A DNA stretch of 64,000 nt from an uncultured Alphaproteobacteria bacterium (GTDB lineage: Bacteria > Pseudomonadota > Alphaproteobacteria > UBA2966), in the NCBI GenBank assembly GCA_958295725.1, contig OY282368.1, forward strand, positions 124,001 to 188,000, given 5' to 3'. The notes beneath the pieces were generated by a model. The model was not told the origin of the DNA, ran no database searches, and was given only the letters and a program-made list of their open reading frames with translations. Positions 1-8,914 of this stretch are shown here, in pieces (within the stretch, counting starts at the first letter, position 1; each line of letters begins with the position of its first letter). The position numbers were made by a program, and so were the translations under genes.

Positions 1-395
1 TTCGAGGCCAGGAAGACGCTTTCGACGTTGACCCGCATGACCGCCTCCCAGGCTTCCCGGCCCTCCTCGACGACGCTGCCCTTGCTGCTGACGCCGACGT
101 TGTTGTCGAGGATGTCGAGCCTGCCGAACCGCTCCAGCGCCGCGGCCACCATGCCCCGGCACTGATCTTCGTGACCGAGATCGGCCATGTGGGCGACCGC
201 TTCGCCGCCTTCGGCCTCGATCATCTCCACCGTGTTCTCCGCCAGATCGAGAAACCGGTCGACGACCAGCACGCGGGCGCCGGCGCGGGCGAGCATGACG
301 GCCGCCGCGCGCCCGTTGCCGATACCCTCGCCCGCCGCGCCGCCGCCGGTGACGATGGCCGCCCTGCCCTCCAGTCCGAGACTCTCCCTCAACAC
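1..395 (-). CDS. SDR family oxidoreductase (3' end outside window)
   Basis: This is the N-terminal 131 codons of a short-chain dehydrogenase/reductase, an NAD(P)-dependent enzyme acting on an alcohol or ketone. The Rossmann nucleotide-binding loop is visible as AAIVTGGGAAGEGIGNGRAA near residues 12-31, and the variant NNVG (usually NNAG) sits near residue 105. The catalytic Ser, Tyr and Lys lie beyond the window edge, so the substrate cannot be guessed. A GTG start at 395 is chosen because AGGGAG lies about 6 bases upstream and the glycine-rich loop then falls at the usual distance from the N terminus. Family assignment is firm; function beyond that is unknown. Confidence 0.85.
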   Translation of the reverse strand, partial: MLRESLGLEGRAAIVTGGGAAGEGIGNGRAAAVMLARAGARVLVVDRFLDLAENTVEMIEAEGGEAVAHMADLGHEDQCRGMVAAALERFGRLDILDNNVGVSSKGSVVEEGREAWEAVMRVNVESVFLAS

Positions 396-521
396 GATCG
401 CTCCCTCTGTCCGCCGCGCGCGGGACCGCCCGTGGGCGACCGCGCCGTCCGTCCCGTTCGAGTAGTCTCCGGGGGCGGCGCCAGCATAGCACGGCGGGCG
501 TCGCGCCGGGCGGTTCCGGGC

Positions 522-1505
522 TCAGGTGATCGCCTCCACGGACGGCAACGGTTCGATACGCCGGAAGCCGAGTCTCCGGGCCAGCCACAGGATCGTTTGA
601 ACCATGGCCCAGCACTCCAGGGCGAACGGCATGAACCCGAGAAAGCCCAACGCCGGCATCTCGAAGTACGCGATGTCCTCCAACGGACCGAGGAACGGCA
701 GGTTGTAGGTCCACTTCGCGACGGCCCAGTAATTCCAGAATTCCCACAACAGGCCGCAGACAGCGCCTCCGGCCATCAGCGAGACGGTGCGTCCGTACCT
801 CCCCCGTCGCCAGTCGCCGAAGATGCTCGGCGCGCCGAGCCGTTCGTTGACGGGATCCAGCAGAAAGAACCAGCCCAGCCACAACGTCAGGCTGCCGACG
901 GGGTCGCGCGCGAGGAACGGATATAGCGCCATCGCGCCGCCGGCCGCGATCAGTGCGGCGCGGACGACGGCGTTGGGAGCGAGCGCCGGGCCGCGCAGGC
1001 GGGCCACCCGCGTCCGCTGCGCGAGGTCGGCGATCAGGAACATGCCCGGACAGATGGCGCCGAACGCCAGGAAGTATCCCGCGTACCGGACGAGAAAGTT
1101 TTCCGGGAGACCGTGATACCGCCAAGCGTCGATGTACTGGAAGTTCACCCAGTCGAAGACCAGCCAGACAGGGATGCTGAGCAGATAGATCGCGGCGAAC
1201 CGCCAGGGCCTGTCGCGGACCGGCGAGGCGCCCCGGAGCGCGTCGCGGTGGAGGAGCCCGTCGAGCAGGAACAGCAACCCGGTCCAGCACAACGGGGTCA
1301 GGAACACGGCCGCGCCGCGGGCGACCGACGACAGCGCCCCGTCGGGCGGCGGAACGGCCTCGTAGGGCGCGACGGCGCCGCCCCGGAACGCGACGTCCAG
1401 GGCGAGCAGGATTTCGGCGACCGCGATGATCGCGGCGCCCAGGAAGACGGTGACGGGAAATTCCCGCGCGCCGCCGTTTCGTCCCGCCGCCGGCATTCCG
1501 CGCAT
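522..1505 (-). CDS. Polytopic membrane protein of unknown function
   Basis: A 327-residue protein with about eight or nine hydrophobic stretches, beginning with FPVTVFLGAAIIAVAEILLA near residue 15. Aromatic-rich segments (WLVFDWVNFQYIDAW; LLWEFWNYWAVAKWTY) recur, suggesting lipid- or quinone-facing helices. No catalytic motif is recognised. The open frame extends further upstream, but that part lies antisense to the epoxide-hydrolase-like gene and reads as non-protein, so the ATG at 1505, preceded by GGAAGGGG, is preferred; the ATG at 1496 is an alternative. It diverges from the hydrolase gene, with which it shares a short intergenic region. Function unknown. Confidence 0.7.
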   Translation of the reverse strand: MRGMPAAGRNGGAREFPVTVFLGAAIIAVAEILLALDVAFRGGAVAPYEAVPPPDGALSSVARGAAVFLTPLCWTGLLFLLDGLLHRDALRGASPVRDRPWRFAAIYLLSIPVWLVFDWVNFQYIDAWRYHGLPENFLVRYAGYFLAFGAICPGMFLIADLAQRTRVARLRGPALAPNAVVRAALIAAGGAMALYPFLARDPVGSLTLWLGWFFLLDPVNERLGAPSIFGDWRRGRYGRTVSLMAGGAVCGLLWEFWNYWAVAKWTYNLPFLGPLEDIAYFEMPALGFLGFMPFALECWAMVQTILWLARRLGFRRIEPLPSVEAIT

Positions 1506-1632
1506 CCCCTTCCATGACGTCCGCGGCGGGACGAGACCGTCACGTTTCCCGAATTCGGGTAACGGAAATCCGTCCGCGCCGGCGCGGCGTGATGCTACAC
1601 TCGGGCCGTGACGGCGAAAAAGAGAGGGTGCC

Positions 1633-2484
1633 ATGGCCGACGAAGATTCGGGAGCGGGCCGCGTCTCGCATCGAAGGGCGCGGGTGAACGGCGTCGAGCT
1701 CCATTGGGTGGAGAAGGGGGACGGCCCCCTCGTGCTTCTGATGCACGGCTTTCCCGAGTTCTGGTGGTCCTGGCGCAAACAGATCGGCCCGCTGTCGCGG
1801 CGCTTCAGGGTCGTCGCCGTGGACATGCGGGGCTTCAACGAATCGGAAAAGCCGGCCGCCGGGTACGACACCGCGACCCTGGCCACCGACATGCGGGACC
1901 TCATCGACCATCTCGGCGGTCCGGCCTATGTGGCCGGGCATGACTGGGGCGGCATCGTGGCCTATCAGCTGGCCATGGACTGGCCGGACCGGGTCCGGAA
2001 ACTCGCCATCCTCAACGCGCCTCATCCGGACGCCTGGATCCGGGCCTGGCTGACCCATGCCGAGCAACAGCGCAAGAGCTGGTACGTGTTCCTCAACCTG
2101 CTGCCGGACTTTCCCGAGGAGAACTACAAGGCGCAGTTCCGCGACGGCACCGTACGTCTCGCCCGCGTAATGCCGCCGGAAGACGTGGCCGTGTACCGCG
2201 AGGCCTTCGAGAAGCCGGGCGTCGCCACCGCGGCGATCAACTATTACCGCGAGATCGTGAAGGAAATCCCCCGCCGCCGTCACGCGACTCCCGGTCGCAT
2301 CGTCTGTCCCGTCCGCGTGCTCTGGGGCCGAAGGGACGTCGCGCTCGATCCGGTGGTCAACGACATCGCGGCGTCGTGGATCGACACCATGGAAGTGTTC
2401 TATTTCCCGCGGGCCTGGCACTGGGTCGCTTTCGAGAAGCCGCGCGCCGTCACGCGCCATCTGCGGGAATTCTTCGGCGCATGA
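1633..2484 (+). CDS. Alpha/beta hydrolase, epoxide hydrolase-like
   Basis: A 283-residue alpha/beta-hydrolase of the epoxide hydrolase / haloalkane dehalogenase type, which hydrolyses substrates through an aspartyl-ester intermediate. The HGFPE oxyanion motif is at about residues 38-42, the nucleophile Asp is in GHDWGG (about D104), the acid is probably D235 in WGRRD, and the base is H263 in AWHWVAF. Tyrosines in the lid (SWYVF, INYYRE) fit the ring-opening tyrosines of epoxide hydrolases rather than the dehalogenase halide site. The start has AGAGAGGG just upstream. No signal peptide, so probably cytoplasmic. The natural substrate is not evident. Confidence 0.85.
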   Translation: MADEDSGAGRVSHRRARVNGVELHWVEKGDGPLVLLMHGFPEFWWSWRKQIGPLSRRFRVVAVDMRGFNESEKPAAGYDTATLATDMRDLIDHLGGPAYVAGHDWGGIVAYQLAMDWPDRVRKLAILNAPHPDAWIRAWLTHAEQQRKSWYVFLNLLPDFPEENYKAQFRDGTVRLARVMPPEDVAVYREAFEKPGVATAAINYYREIVKEIPRRRHATPGRIVCPVRVLWGRRDVALDPVVNDIAASWIDTMEVFYFPRAWHWVAFEKPRAVTRHLREFFGA

Positions 2485-2600
2485 CGGGGCCGGGCGCCCG
2501 TCCGTCCCGGCGTTGAACCCGACGCCGCGGCGTCGCAGTATGGGGCGGGAGCGGGAGCCGATGCCGATCCCGCACCGCGCAAACAGGATCGGAAACGAAG

Positions 2601-3008
2601 ATGAGCGAAAAAATCGTCAAGCCGGACGCCGAGTGGCTCGAGCGACTGACGCCGCGGCAGTATCACGTATGCCGGCGGAAGGGCACGGAGCCCGCGTTCT
2701 CCGGCGCGTACAACGACACGAAAACGCCCGGAACGTACAAGTGCGTCTGCTGTGGCCAGGAACTGTTCCGGTCCGACGCGAAGTTCGATTCCGGTACGGG
2801 TTGGCCCAGCTTCTGGCGACCCATCGCCGAGGACCGCGTCGTCGTGGAACGCGACCTCTCGCATGGAATGATCCGCACCGAGGTGCTGTGCGGCCGGTGC
2901 GAGGCCCATCTCGGCCACGTCTTCGAGGACGGGCCCAGGCCGACGGGCTTGCGCTACTGCATGAACTCGGTGGCCCTCGACCTGGAGCCCGACGGCGACG
3001 CGGCGTGA
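2601..3008 (+). CDS. msrB: Peptide-methionine (R)-S-oxide reductase MsrB
   Basis: This 135-residue enzyme reduces methionine-R-sulfoxide in proteins, a cytoplasmic oxidative-damage repair step. The full MsrB domain is present: zinc-binding cysteine pairs (KCVCCG near residues 47-52 and LCGRC near 96-100), the substrate motif [11 protein letters not shown], and the catalytic cysteine C120 in [11 protein letters not shown]. Length matches stand-alone MsrB proteins, with no fused MsrA domain. The ATG at 2601 follows GGAAACGAAG. It lies downstream of the hydrolase in the same direction and converges on the TPR-methyltransferase gene. Confidence 0.95.
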   Translation: MSEKIVKPDAEWLERLTPRQYHVCRRKGTEPAFSGAYNDTKTPGTYKCVCCGQELFRSDAKFDSGTGWPSFWRPIAEDRVVVERDLSHGMIRTEVLCGRCEAHLGHVFEDGPRPTGLRYCMNSVALDLEPDGDAA

Positions 3009-3128
3009 CCTCGCCGGCGGGCGGACGTCGGGGCCCATGAAATTCGGGGGGACCGACAGCTGCGTCGCCACGGCGGACCTGAAGCGAAACGGGGCCCTTG
3101 GGACGGCTCCGGTCGATCCGGCGCCGCC

Positions 3129-5270
3129 CTACCGCGCCTTCCGGCACCATATCCGGTGCGTGTCGCCCAGGGCGCCGGGCCGCCGTTCCTCCAGTTCCGC
3201 CCATTGATCGAGATCCTCGGGATTCGCCGAGTCGCCGAACAGCTCCGCGAAATCTTTCATGGCCGCCCGTTTCCGGACTTCGTACGCCAGGAACCGCAGC
3301 TTCAGATCCGGCAGGGCTTCCCGCAGGTCGGCGACGGTGAACAGGGCTTCCTCGCCGTCGGGGAACAACAGATCGCGGCATCGATGGAGGTCGTGGAAGC
3401 CGTCCGCCGCGACGATCCCGCGGGCGGGCTCCCCCTCGGGCAGGTCGAGCAGGAGCTTGCGGGCTTCGCGCACCCCTTCGGCATCTCCGGCCAGCGATCT
3501 CTCGCGGACGAGGCTTCGGGCCGCCGCAAGGGCTTCCGGAATTCGCCGCGCGCGCGCCTGGACGTGCATCAGGCCGTCGGGAAGCAGGCGATCCGCGAGG
3601 GCGCGCCAGGGACCCATGGCATCGTCCGTCCGGAGCATCGTGTCCCCCGTATGGACGATGTGGAACCGTCCGTCGATGCGGCCGAGCCGCTCGCGCGGAA
3701 CTTGACGGAACTCGATGTTGCCGACGCCCATCTCCGCGGCCATGCGGGCCGCGTAGGCGAGGTTGCCGAGGCTCGGGTCCGTCGCCAGGATTTCCACGTT
3801 GTCGTGCGCCGCCGCCAGCCGGAGCGCGCGCCTCCCGGTGGAGCAACCGGCGATGAGAACGCGCGCGCCCGCGCGCGCGTATTCCGGGGCCAGGAAACCC
3901 GGGACCGGCTCTTCCGGGTTGTCGGCGCGGTCCCCCGGCCCGGCTTCGGCCGGACGGCGCCAGCGAGGGTACGGCGGCGCGTCGGCCCCGTTCCCGCCGG
4001 ACTCCGGCGCAGGGCCGGCGACGCGCGTTATGGTCGTCGCGAGCTCGCGTTCCCGCAGGGGTTCCGCCAACTGCCGCCGGATCAACATGCGGCGGTAGGG
4101 CGCTTCCGCCGGGAGCCCCAGACCCAGCAGCTTTTCGATCCCCTCGATCCTGCGGATGGGGCGGCAGGTCGCGACGACGGCCAGGCGATTCCACATCTCG
4201 AGATCCCACGCCTCCGCTCCGGAGGCGTCGCCGATGGCGTCGAGGCCGCGGCGGACCTCGGAGATCATGTATCCGGCCGCCAGGGCTTCTCTCGGCGTCT
4301 CGTGCCAGGCGTAATCGGTCGCGAAGCATTGCAGCGCGAGCGCGATGACGAACTGCCGGCGCCTGCCCACGACGAGATCCTCGGGAGCCGTCCCCTGTTC
4401 TCCCTGCAGGACGATGGCCCGGCGGACCGTCGACAGGACCCTGACCGTCTCGTCGTCCGTGACGACGGTATTGACGAGCAACCCCAACAGCAGGGGTTCG
4501 GACAGAAGGTCGTCGAACACGCCGCCCGCCGCCGCGGCCATGATCGCGACGATATCCTCGCCGTCGGTCATCGCCAGGAGCCCCGCGAACCGCTCGTCTC
4601 TCTTGAGAACGGCGACCGCCGCGGGAACCAGTTTTTGATGCTCGATAGTGTCGAGATCGAAACAGGCCCGGAGCTCCCCGACGGGCCCGGGGGGCATGGA
4701 CGGGAATGGACAGGCGTCGAGCGCCCGCAGGAAGAGGTCGGTGTGATCGGGGTTGCCGGGCTCGAAACGGATGGCCCGGGCGAAGGCCGTGAGTGCCTCG
4801 TCGAGCTCGCCGCGCTCGGCCTGGGCCACGCCCAGGCGCGCGTACGCGGCGCCGTCCGTGGGCATGTAGGCGGTGGCGCGCCGCAGGACGTCCGCCGCTT
4901 CGGGAAGGCGGCGGCGCTCCAGGCAGAGAAGCCCGAGGTTGGTGTAGGCGCCGGCGAGGGTGGGATCGAAGCCGAGCGCCCGGTAGTAGGCGGCCGTCGC
5001 CTCGTCGACCTTTTCCCGCGCGCGCAGCGTCTCGCCGAGATTGAAGTGGAATACCGCGTTCTCCGGCTCGATCTCCAGGGCCCGCGAGATCCAGTCCGCC
5101 GCCGCCGCGTGGGCGCCCGCCCGGTGATCGATCAGGCCGCGGAGGTTCAGGGCATCGGCGTTACCGGGCTCCGCCGCGACGAGCCTTTCGCAGAGATCCC
5201 TGGCGCCGTCGCGATCTCCCGCCCGGTAAAGGCGGGCGGCCTCGGCAAGATTTTCCGCCGCGCTCGACAA
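3129..5270 (-). CDS. TPR-repeat protein with C-terminal SAM-methyltransferase-like domain
   Basis: A 713-residue two-part protein. The first ~185 residues are tandem tetratricopeptide repeats (for example the NLRGLIDHRAGAHAAA and YTNLGLLCLERRRLPEAA units), a protein-binding scaffold. After a middle region with no recognised domain, a class I SAM-binding fold appears near residue 465: ARVLIAGCSTGRRALRLA followed by the acidic strand end ILATDPS. Such TPR-methyltransferase fusions are common in alphaproteobacteria and usually have no assigned target. The start follows the repeat register and no better upstream start exists. It stands alone, converging on msrB. Confidence 0.75.
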   Translation of the reverse strand: MSSAAENLAEAARLYRAGDRDGARDLCERLVAAEPGNADALNLRGLIDHRAGAHAAAADWISRALEIEPENAVFHFNLGETLRAREKVDEATAAYYRALGFDPTLAGAYTNLGLLCLERRRLPEAADVLRRATAYMPTDGAAYARLGVAQAERGELDEALTAFARAIRFEPGNPDHTDLFLRALDACPFPSMPPGPVGELRACFDLDTIEHQKLVPAAVAVLKRDERFAGLLAMTDGEDIVAIMAAAAGGVFDDLLSEPLLLGLLVNTVVTDDETVRVLSTVRRAIVLQGEQGTAPEDLVVGRRRQFVIALALQCFATDYAWHETPREALAAGYMISEVRRGLDAIGDASGAEAWDLEMWNRLAVVATCRPIRRIEGIEKLLGLGLPAEAPYRRMLIRRQLAEPLRERELATTITRVAGPAPESGGNGADAPPYPRWRRPAEAGPGDRADNPEEPVPGFLAPEYARAGARVLIAGCSTGRRALRLAAAHDNVEILATDPSLGNLAYAARMAAEMGVGNIEFRQVPRERLGRIDGRFHIVHTGDTMLRTDDAMGPWRALADRLLPDGLMHVQARARRIPEALAAARSLVRERSLAGDAEGVREARKLLLDLPEGEPARGIVAADGFHDLHRCRDLLFPDGEEALFTVADLREALPDLKLRFLAYEVRKRAAMKDFAELFGDSANPEDLDQWAELEERRPGALGDTHRIWCRKAR

Positions 5271-5439
5271 CCTGCTCGCTCGCTCCGCGTCGCTGGACGA
5301 CGGCGGTTATAGCACAAGCGCCGGGGCGCCCGCCGAACCGGAACCCGCCTGTCCATGAGGGTCCGCCGATGGCGCGTGAGGCTCCCCCGATATTTCAGAC
5401 CGGAACGTCATGGCGGCGGCCCGCGCCGGCGCGGGCCGT

Positions 5440-5612
5440 TCAGTCGATCGAAAGTCGCCGTTTGATCTGTTGCAGTATTTCCAGGCGTTGCTCTGCCGTG
5501 TACTCGTCCGGATCGGGCACGCTGTACGTCATTCCGTCGTTGTCCGGATACACGGTCCGGACATTCGACGGTTTCAAGCCGAATGCGCGTACCCTGGAAT
5601 AGTACTCGTCCC
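5440..5612 (-). pseudogene. 3' remnant of an unidentified gene, cut by IS630 beside tRNA-Arg
   Basis: A protein-like tail of about 57 residues (RDEYYSRVRAFGLKPSNV ... LEILQQIKRRLSID, stop at 5440) reads up to the IS630 left end and continues as non-homologous sequence inside the element. If the IS is removed, only 21 bp separate this frame from the 3' end of tRNA-Arg, with no start codon in that gap, so the 5' part of the gene was already missing before or during the insertion. The family is not recognised. A short native protein starting at an internal TTG or GTG cannot be excluded but lacks a ribosome site. Confidence 0.45.
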
Positions 5613-6765
5613 TAGTGTTATGGCCCAAAAGTAACTGGTATATTTGTGGCTGGTTTCCCATCAGGAGTCTGGCCATGCCCCGCGGTCGTCCAATCGAACC
5701 CATCGTTCTGAACCACGAGCAGAGGTCTCAACTCCTCAGCCTCGCCAACTCCCGCTCCCTGCCCCACGGGCTGGTCCGGCGCGCGCAAATCGTTCTCGCC
5801 TGCGCCGACGGCGAGCCCAACGCTTCCATCGCCAAACGGATGCGCCTGACCCCCACCACCGTCGGCAAATGGCGCAAGCGCTACCGCTTGCAAGGAATCG
5901 AGGGCTTGCACGACGAACTGCGACCGGGACGGCCCCGAACCCACGAAGACGAACGCCTCGCCGAAGTCATCAACGCCGCCCTGCAAACCACCCCACCCGA
6001 CGGCGCCACCCACTGGAGCACACGCGCCATGGCCGGGAACGCCGGCGTCTCCAAGTCCACCGTGCAACGCTGGTTCAGCCTGTTCGGCATTCAGCCCCAC
6101 CGCCAGCGCCACTTCAAGCTGTCCAACGACCCCTTCTTCGCCGAGAAGGTCCGCGATATCGCCGGGCTCTACCTCAACCCGCCCGATCACGCCGTCGTGT
6201 TGTGCGCCGACGAGAAAACCCAAGTCCAGGCGCTCAGCCGAACCCAACCCATCCTGCCGATGGGATTGGGCTATGTCGAAGGCTTCACCCACGATTACGT
6301 CCGCCACGGCACCACGACCCTGTTCGCAGCCCTCGACATCGCCACCGGCAAGGTCCTCACCCAGTGCAAGCGGCGCCATCGCCACCAGGAGTTCCTCGCC
6401 TTCCTGCACCACATCGACGCCAATGTCCCCGAACCCCTCGACATCCATCTCATCGTCGACAACTACGCCACCCACAAGCATCCCAAGGTCAAAGCCTGGC
6501 TCGCCGCCCGCGCCCGCTACCACGTCCACCACACCCCCACCTATGCCTCCTGGCTCAACCAGGTCGAACGCTGGTTCGGCATCATCACCCAGAAGGCCAT
6601 CCGACGCGGCTCGTTCTCCAGCGTCAAGGAACCGGTCAACAAAATCGAACGCTTCGTCGAGCACTACAACGCCAATGCAACCCCCTTCATGTGGACCGCA
6701 ACCCCCGAATCAATACTCGCCAAAATCCAACGACTTTGCGCATGTATCTCCGGGATACAACACTA
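5613..6765 (+). mobile_element. IS630-family insertion sequence
   Basis: The element runs from just after the TA at 5613-5614 to just before the TA at 6764-6765, the duplicated TA target typical of IS630/Tc1-mariner elements. The ends form imperfect inverted repeats: left GTGTTATGGCCCAAAAGT, right (complement) GTGTTGTATCCCGGAGAT, sharing GTGTT and CCC. Length between the TA copies is 1149 bp. It holds one transposase gene reading rightward and sits 21 bp from the 3' end of tRNA-Arg(CCT). Confidence 0.85.
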
Positions 6766-6766
6766 G
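5675..6766 (+). CDS. IS630-family transposase
   Basis: A 363-residue DDE transposase. The N terminus holds a helix-turn-helix region (IAKRMRLTPTTVGKWRKRY near residue 50) followed by a second DNA-binding segment with STVQRWFSLFGI. Catalytic residues are in VVLCADEKTQVQAL, LIVDNYATH and YASWLNQVERWFGI, in the IS630 D-D-E arrangement. The ATG at 5675 (MPRGRPIEP) is preferred over one at 5615 that would start inside the terminal repeat. The stop codon TAG at 6764-6766 is made from the duplicated TA plus one flanking G, so termination depends on host sequence. The frame is intact. Confidence 0.92.
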   Translation: MPRGRPIEPIVLNHEQRSQLLSLANSRSLPHGLVRRAQIVLACADGEPNASIAKRMRLTPTTVGKWRKRYRLQGIEGLHDELRPGRPRTHEDERLAEVINAALQTTPPDGATHWSTRAMAGNAGVSKSTVQRWFSLFGIQPHRQRHFKLSNDPFFAEKVRDIAGLYLNPPDHAVVLCADEKTQVQALSRTQPILPMGLGYVEGFTHDYVRHGTTTLFAALDIATGKVLTQCKRRHRHQEFLAFLHHIDANVPEPLDIHLIVDNYATHKHPKVKAWLAARARYHVHHTPTYASWLNQVERWFGIITQKAIRRGSFSSVKEPVNKIERFVEHYNANATPFMWTATPESILAKIQRLCACISGIQH

Positions 6767-6786
6767 GGTTTCTGAGAGGAAAGGCT

Positions 6787-6863
6787 TGGCGACCCCGGAG
6801 GGATTCGAACCCCCGACCTGCGGATTAGGAATCCGCCGCTCTATCCGACTGAGCTACGGGGTC
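6787..6863 (-). tRNA. tRNA-Arg (anticodon CCT)
   Basis: On the minus strand the 77-nt sequence starting GACCCCGTAGCTCAG folds as a cloverleaf. The acceptor stem GACCCCG/CGGGGTC is perfect, the D arm is GCTC...GAGC, the anticodon stem GCGGA/TCCGC encloses the loop TTCCTAA (anticodon CCT, reads AGG), and the T arm carries TTCGAAT. Discriminator G and CCA are encoded. Its 3' end is 21 bp from the IS630 element, next to a truncated gene, a usual scar of elements using tRNA 3' ends. Confidence 0.96.
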
Positions 6864-7002
6864 GCTGCCGATCTTCTAGGCGTGCTTGAATTCCCGGTCA
6901 ACCGAGCGGCGGCGTCGGGTCCTGACTCGGCTCCCGCTTCGGTGATATTCTGAGTGAATATCGAGACACCGCCTCGCGGAAGAGATCAAGGAGTGCTCAT
7001 CC

Positions 7003-8322
7003 ATGTCCGCCGATGTCCGCGGTCTGCCCATCACCGTCGCCAACGACGAGGCGCTCGCGGCGTACGAGGAGGCGGTCGCCGGTTATCTGGCGCAGAAGCC
7101 CGACACTATGGACCACCTCGACGCCGCGCTCGGCGCCGATCCGGAATTCGTCATGGCTCGCTGCCTCAAGGTCTACCTGTTGAAGATGGCCTTCGACCCG
7201 GCTTTCCTGCCTGCCGCGCGCGAATGCCTGGACACGGCCAGGAAGGCGGCCGGGGGCGCGACGGACCGGGAACGGCGCCATGTCTCCGCGGCCCGCTTTC
7301 TGCTCGACGACAGGGCCGTCGACGTGCTGGCCACGCTCGACGGCATCGCTATCGACCACCCGACCGACTTGATGACGCTGAAGCTGACGCAGTTTCTCCA
7401 TTTCTGGCGGGGCGACGCCGCCAATATGCGCGATGTCATCGGCCGCGCCTTGCATGCGTGGGACCCGGACACACCGGGCTACGGGTTCGTGCTCGGTATG
7501 CTGTCCTTCGGTTTCGAGGAAGGCGGCGATTACGAAGCGGCGGAGCGCACGGGACGCGAGGCCGTGGACCTGAACCCCGAGGATTCTTGGGCCGTCCATG
7601 CCGTCGCGCATACGATCGAGATGGAAGGAAGGCATGCCGATGGGATCGAATGGCTGAAACGCACGGAAGCGGACTGGCTCGGGAACAACAACTTCCGCTT
7701 TCACCTGTGGTGGCACCGTTCCCTCTATCACCTGGAGCGGAACGAGATCGACGAGGTTCTCGATCTCTACGACACCGGCGTCCGCGGCGAAAAGACCGAC
7801 TTCACGACAGATATCGCCAATGGTGCCGCCCTGCTCTGGCGATTGGCGCTCCGGGGTGCCGACGTCGGTCACCGCTGGGAGGAGTTGGGGGAGCGCGCGG
7901 AGGCCCACGTGCGCGATGCCGCGAACACCTTCTTCAGCACCAACTACATGATGGCTCTGCTGGCCACCGACCGGCGGGAGGCAGTGGAGGATCTGCTCGC
8001 GGCGATACGGAAGGGGTCGGCTCGCAACGACCCCATCGCCTCGCGCGCCGTCGATGCCGGTGTCGCCCTGTCGGAAGCCCTGCGCGCGTTTCATGACGGC
8101 GACTACGGCGCGGCCGTGGACCTCGTCATGCCCGTCCGCTACAACCTGCACTTGTTCGGTGGCAGTCACGCCCAACGGGATGTCTTCGATCAAACCCTGG
8201 TGCTGGCCGCGGTCCGATCCGGACGCGAATCTCTCGCCCGCGCCCTGATCGCCGAACGCGAAACCCGCCACCGCCAGGTGCCGGCGGCCTGGAAGGCCGA
8301 GGTCGGCATGGCGGCGCATTGA
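7003..8322 (+). CDS. TTC38-like tetratricopeptide repeat protein
   Basis: A 439-residue soluble helical-repeat protein resembling the tetratricopeptide-repeat-38 family found in proteobacteria and animals. Diagnostic stretches include WAVHAVAHTIEMEGRHADGI near residue 205, NNNFRFHLWWHRSLYHLE near 230, and NYMMALLATDRR near 320. No catalytic site is known for the family and its role is undefined. The ATG at 7003 follows AAGGAG at a good distance. It follows tRNA-Arg in the opposite direction and appears monocistronic. Base composition matches the host chromosome, so the foreign island begins downstream of it. Confidence 0.8.
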   Translation: MSADVRGLPITVANDEALAAYEEAVAGYLAQKPDTMDHLDAALGADPEFVMARCLKVYLLKMAFDPAFLPAARECLDTARKAAGGATDRERRHVSAARFLLDDRAVDVLATLDGIAIDHPTDLMTLKLTQFLHFWRGDAANMRDVIGRALHAWDPDTPGYGFVLGMLSFGFEEGGDYEAAERTGREAVDLNPEDSWAVHAVAHTIEMEGRHADGIEWLKRTEADWLGNNNFRFHLWWHRSLYHLERNEIDEVLDLYDTGVRGEKTDFTTDIANGAALLWRLALRGADVGHRWEELGERAEAHVRDAANTFFSTNYMMALLATDRREAVEDLLAAIRKGSARNDPIASRAVDAGVALSEALRAFHDGDYGAAVDLVMPVRYNLHLFGGSHAQRDVFDQTLVLAAVRSGRESLARALIAERETRHRQVPAAWKAEVGMAAH

Positions 8323-8914
8323 CGCGGCGCGCAGTGGAGAGCGACGATACCGATGGGCCACGGCTCCGCATCATGTCTTGGCACGGCCCCCGCCTGACGT
8401 TATTCGCCGCGGCGTTGCTCTGGTCACTCTACGGCGGCCAGCGCCAACCTCGCCGGGGAAGCGGTGCTCTGCCGCGTCTGTAGGGGGGAAGAAAGTCGTG
8501 TCGTCTGGTGGCAGGGGGCGGCAAACGCCGGTATTCTGCGGTTTTCGGGCCACATCGGGGTAGCCTGCCGGTCGCAGTCCGCGAGAGGGGTACCGTTCGT
8601 CGAGAACACCCGGTGGCCCCGGAGCAGCACACTGCTGCCGCGCGGGGAGGTTTGTGCCGAAATCCCGGGCAATTTTCACGGCAAAGGGTAGTCTCTCCGC
8701 CGTCGCCATCATGTTCTCCCGACCGTGTTGGGGATGGTGGAGCAAGGGCCGCAGGCCCTGATGGCGACACTTAATATCGTTCCGCTAGGAGCCTGTCCGA
8801 GTGATGGCATAGGCGGGATCGTTTGCCGATGGTTCGGCAGATTGGGTCATGGTTTTCGGTTTTCGAAGCGGCTTGGAGGTTTGTGTTTCCAGCTTGGCGG
8901 CGGGCGCGGTGTCG
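8323..8914. other. Gene-poor stretch at the left edge of the foreign island
   Basis: About 590 bp without an intact gene. At 8373 a start codon opens a signal-peptide-like sequence (MSWHGPRLTLFAAALLWSL). After it the reading would continue as TAASANLAGEAVLCRVC in the frame ending at 8691 if one T in CTCTACGG (around 8439) were removed. This may be a broken small exported-protein gene, but the C-terminal part is not convincingly protein-like. Downstream, AGGGCC-GCA-GGCCCT near 8744 forms a short palindrome. No IS end could be placed with confidence. Confidence 0.3.

Noticed and set aside
3156..5312. Long open frame on the + strand opposite the TPR-methyltransferase gene
   Set aside because: It is the GC-rich antisense shadow of a gene with clear repeats and a SAM-binding motif, and its translation has no domain and skewed Arg/Gly/Val content.
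5615..6664. Minus-strand 348-codon frame over the IS630 transposase
   Set aside because: Antisense shadow of the intact transposase.
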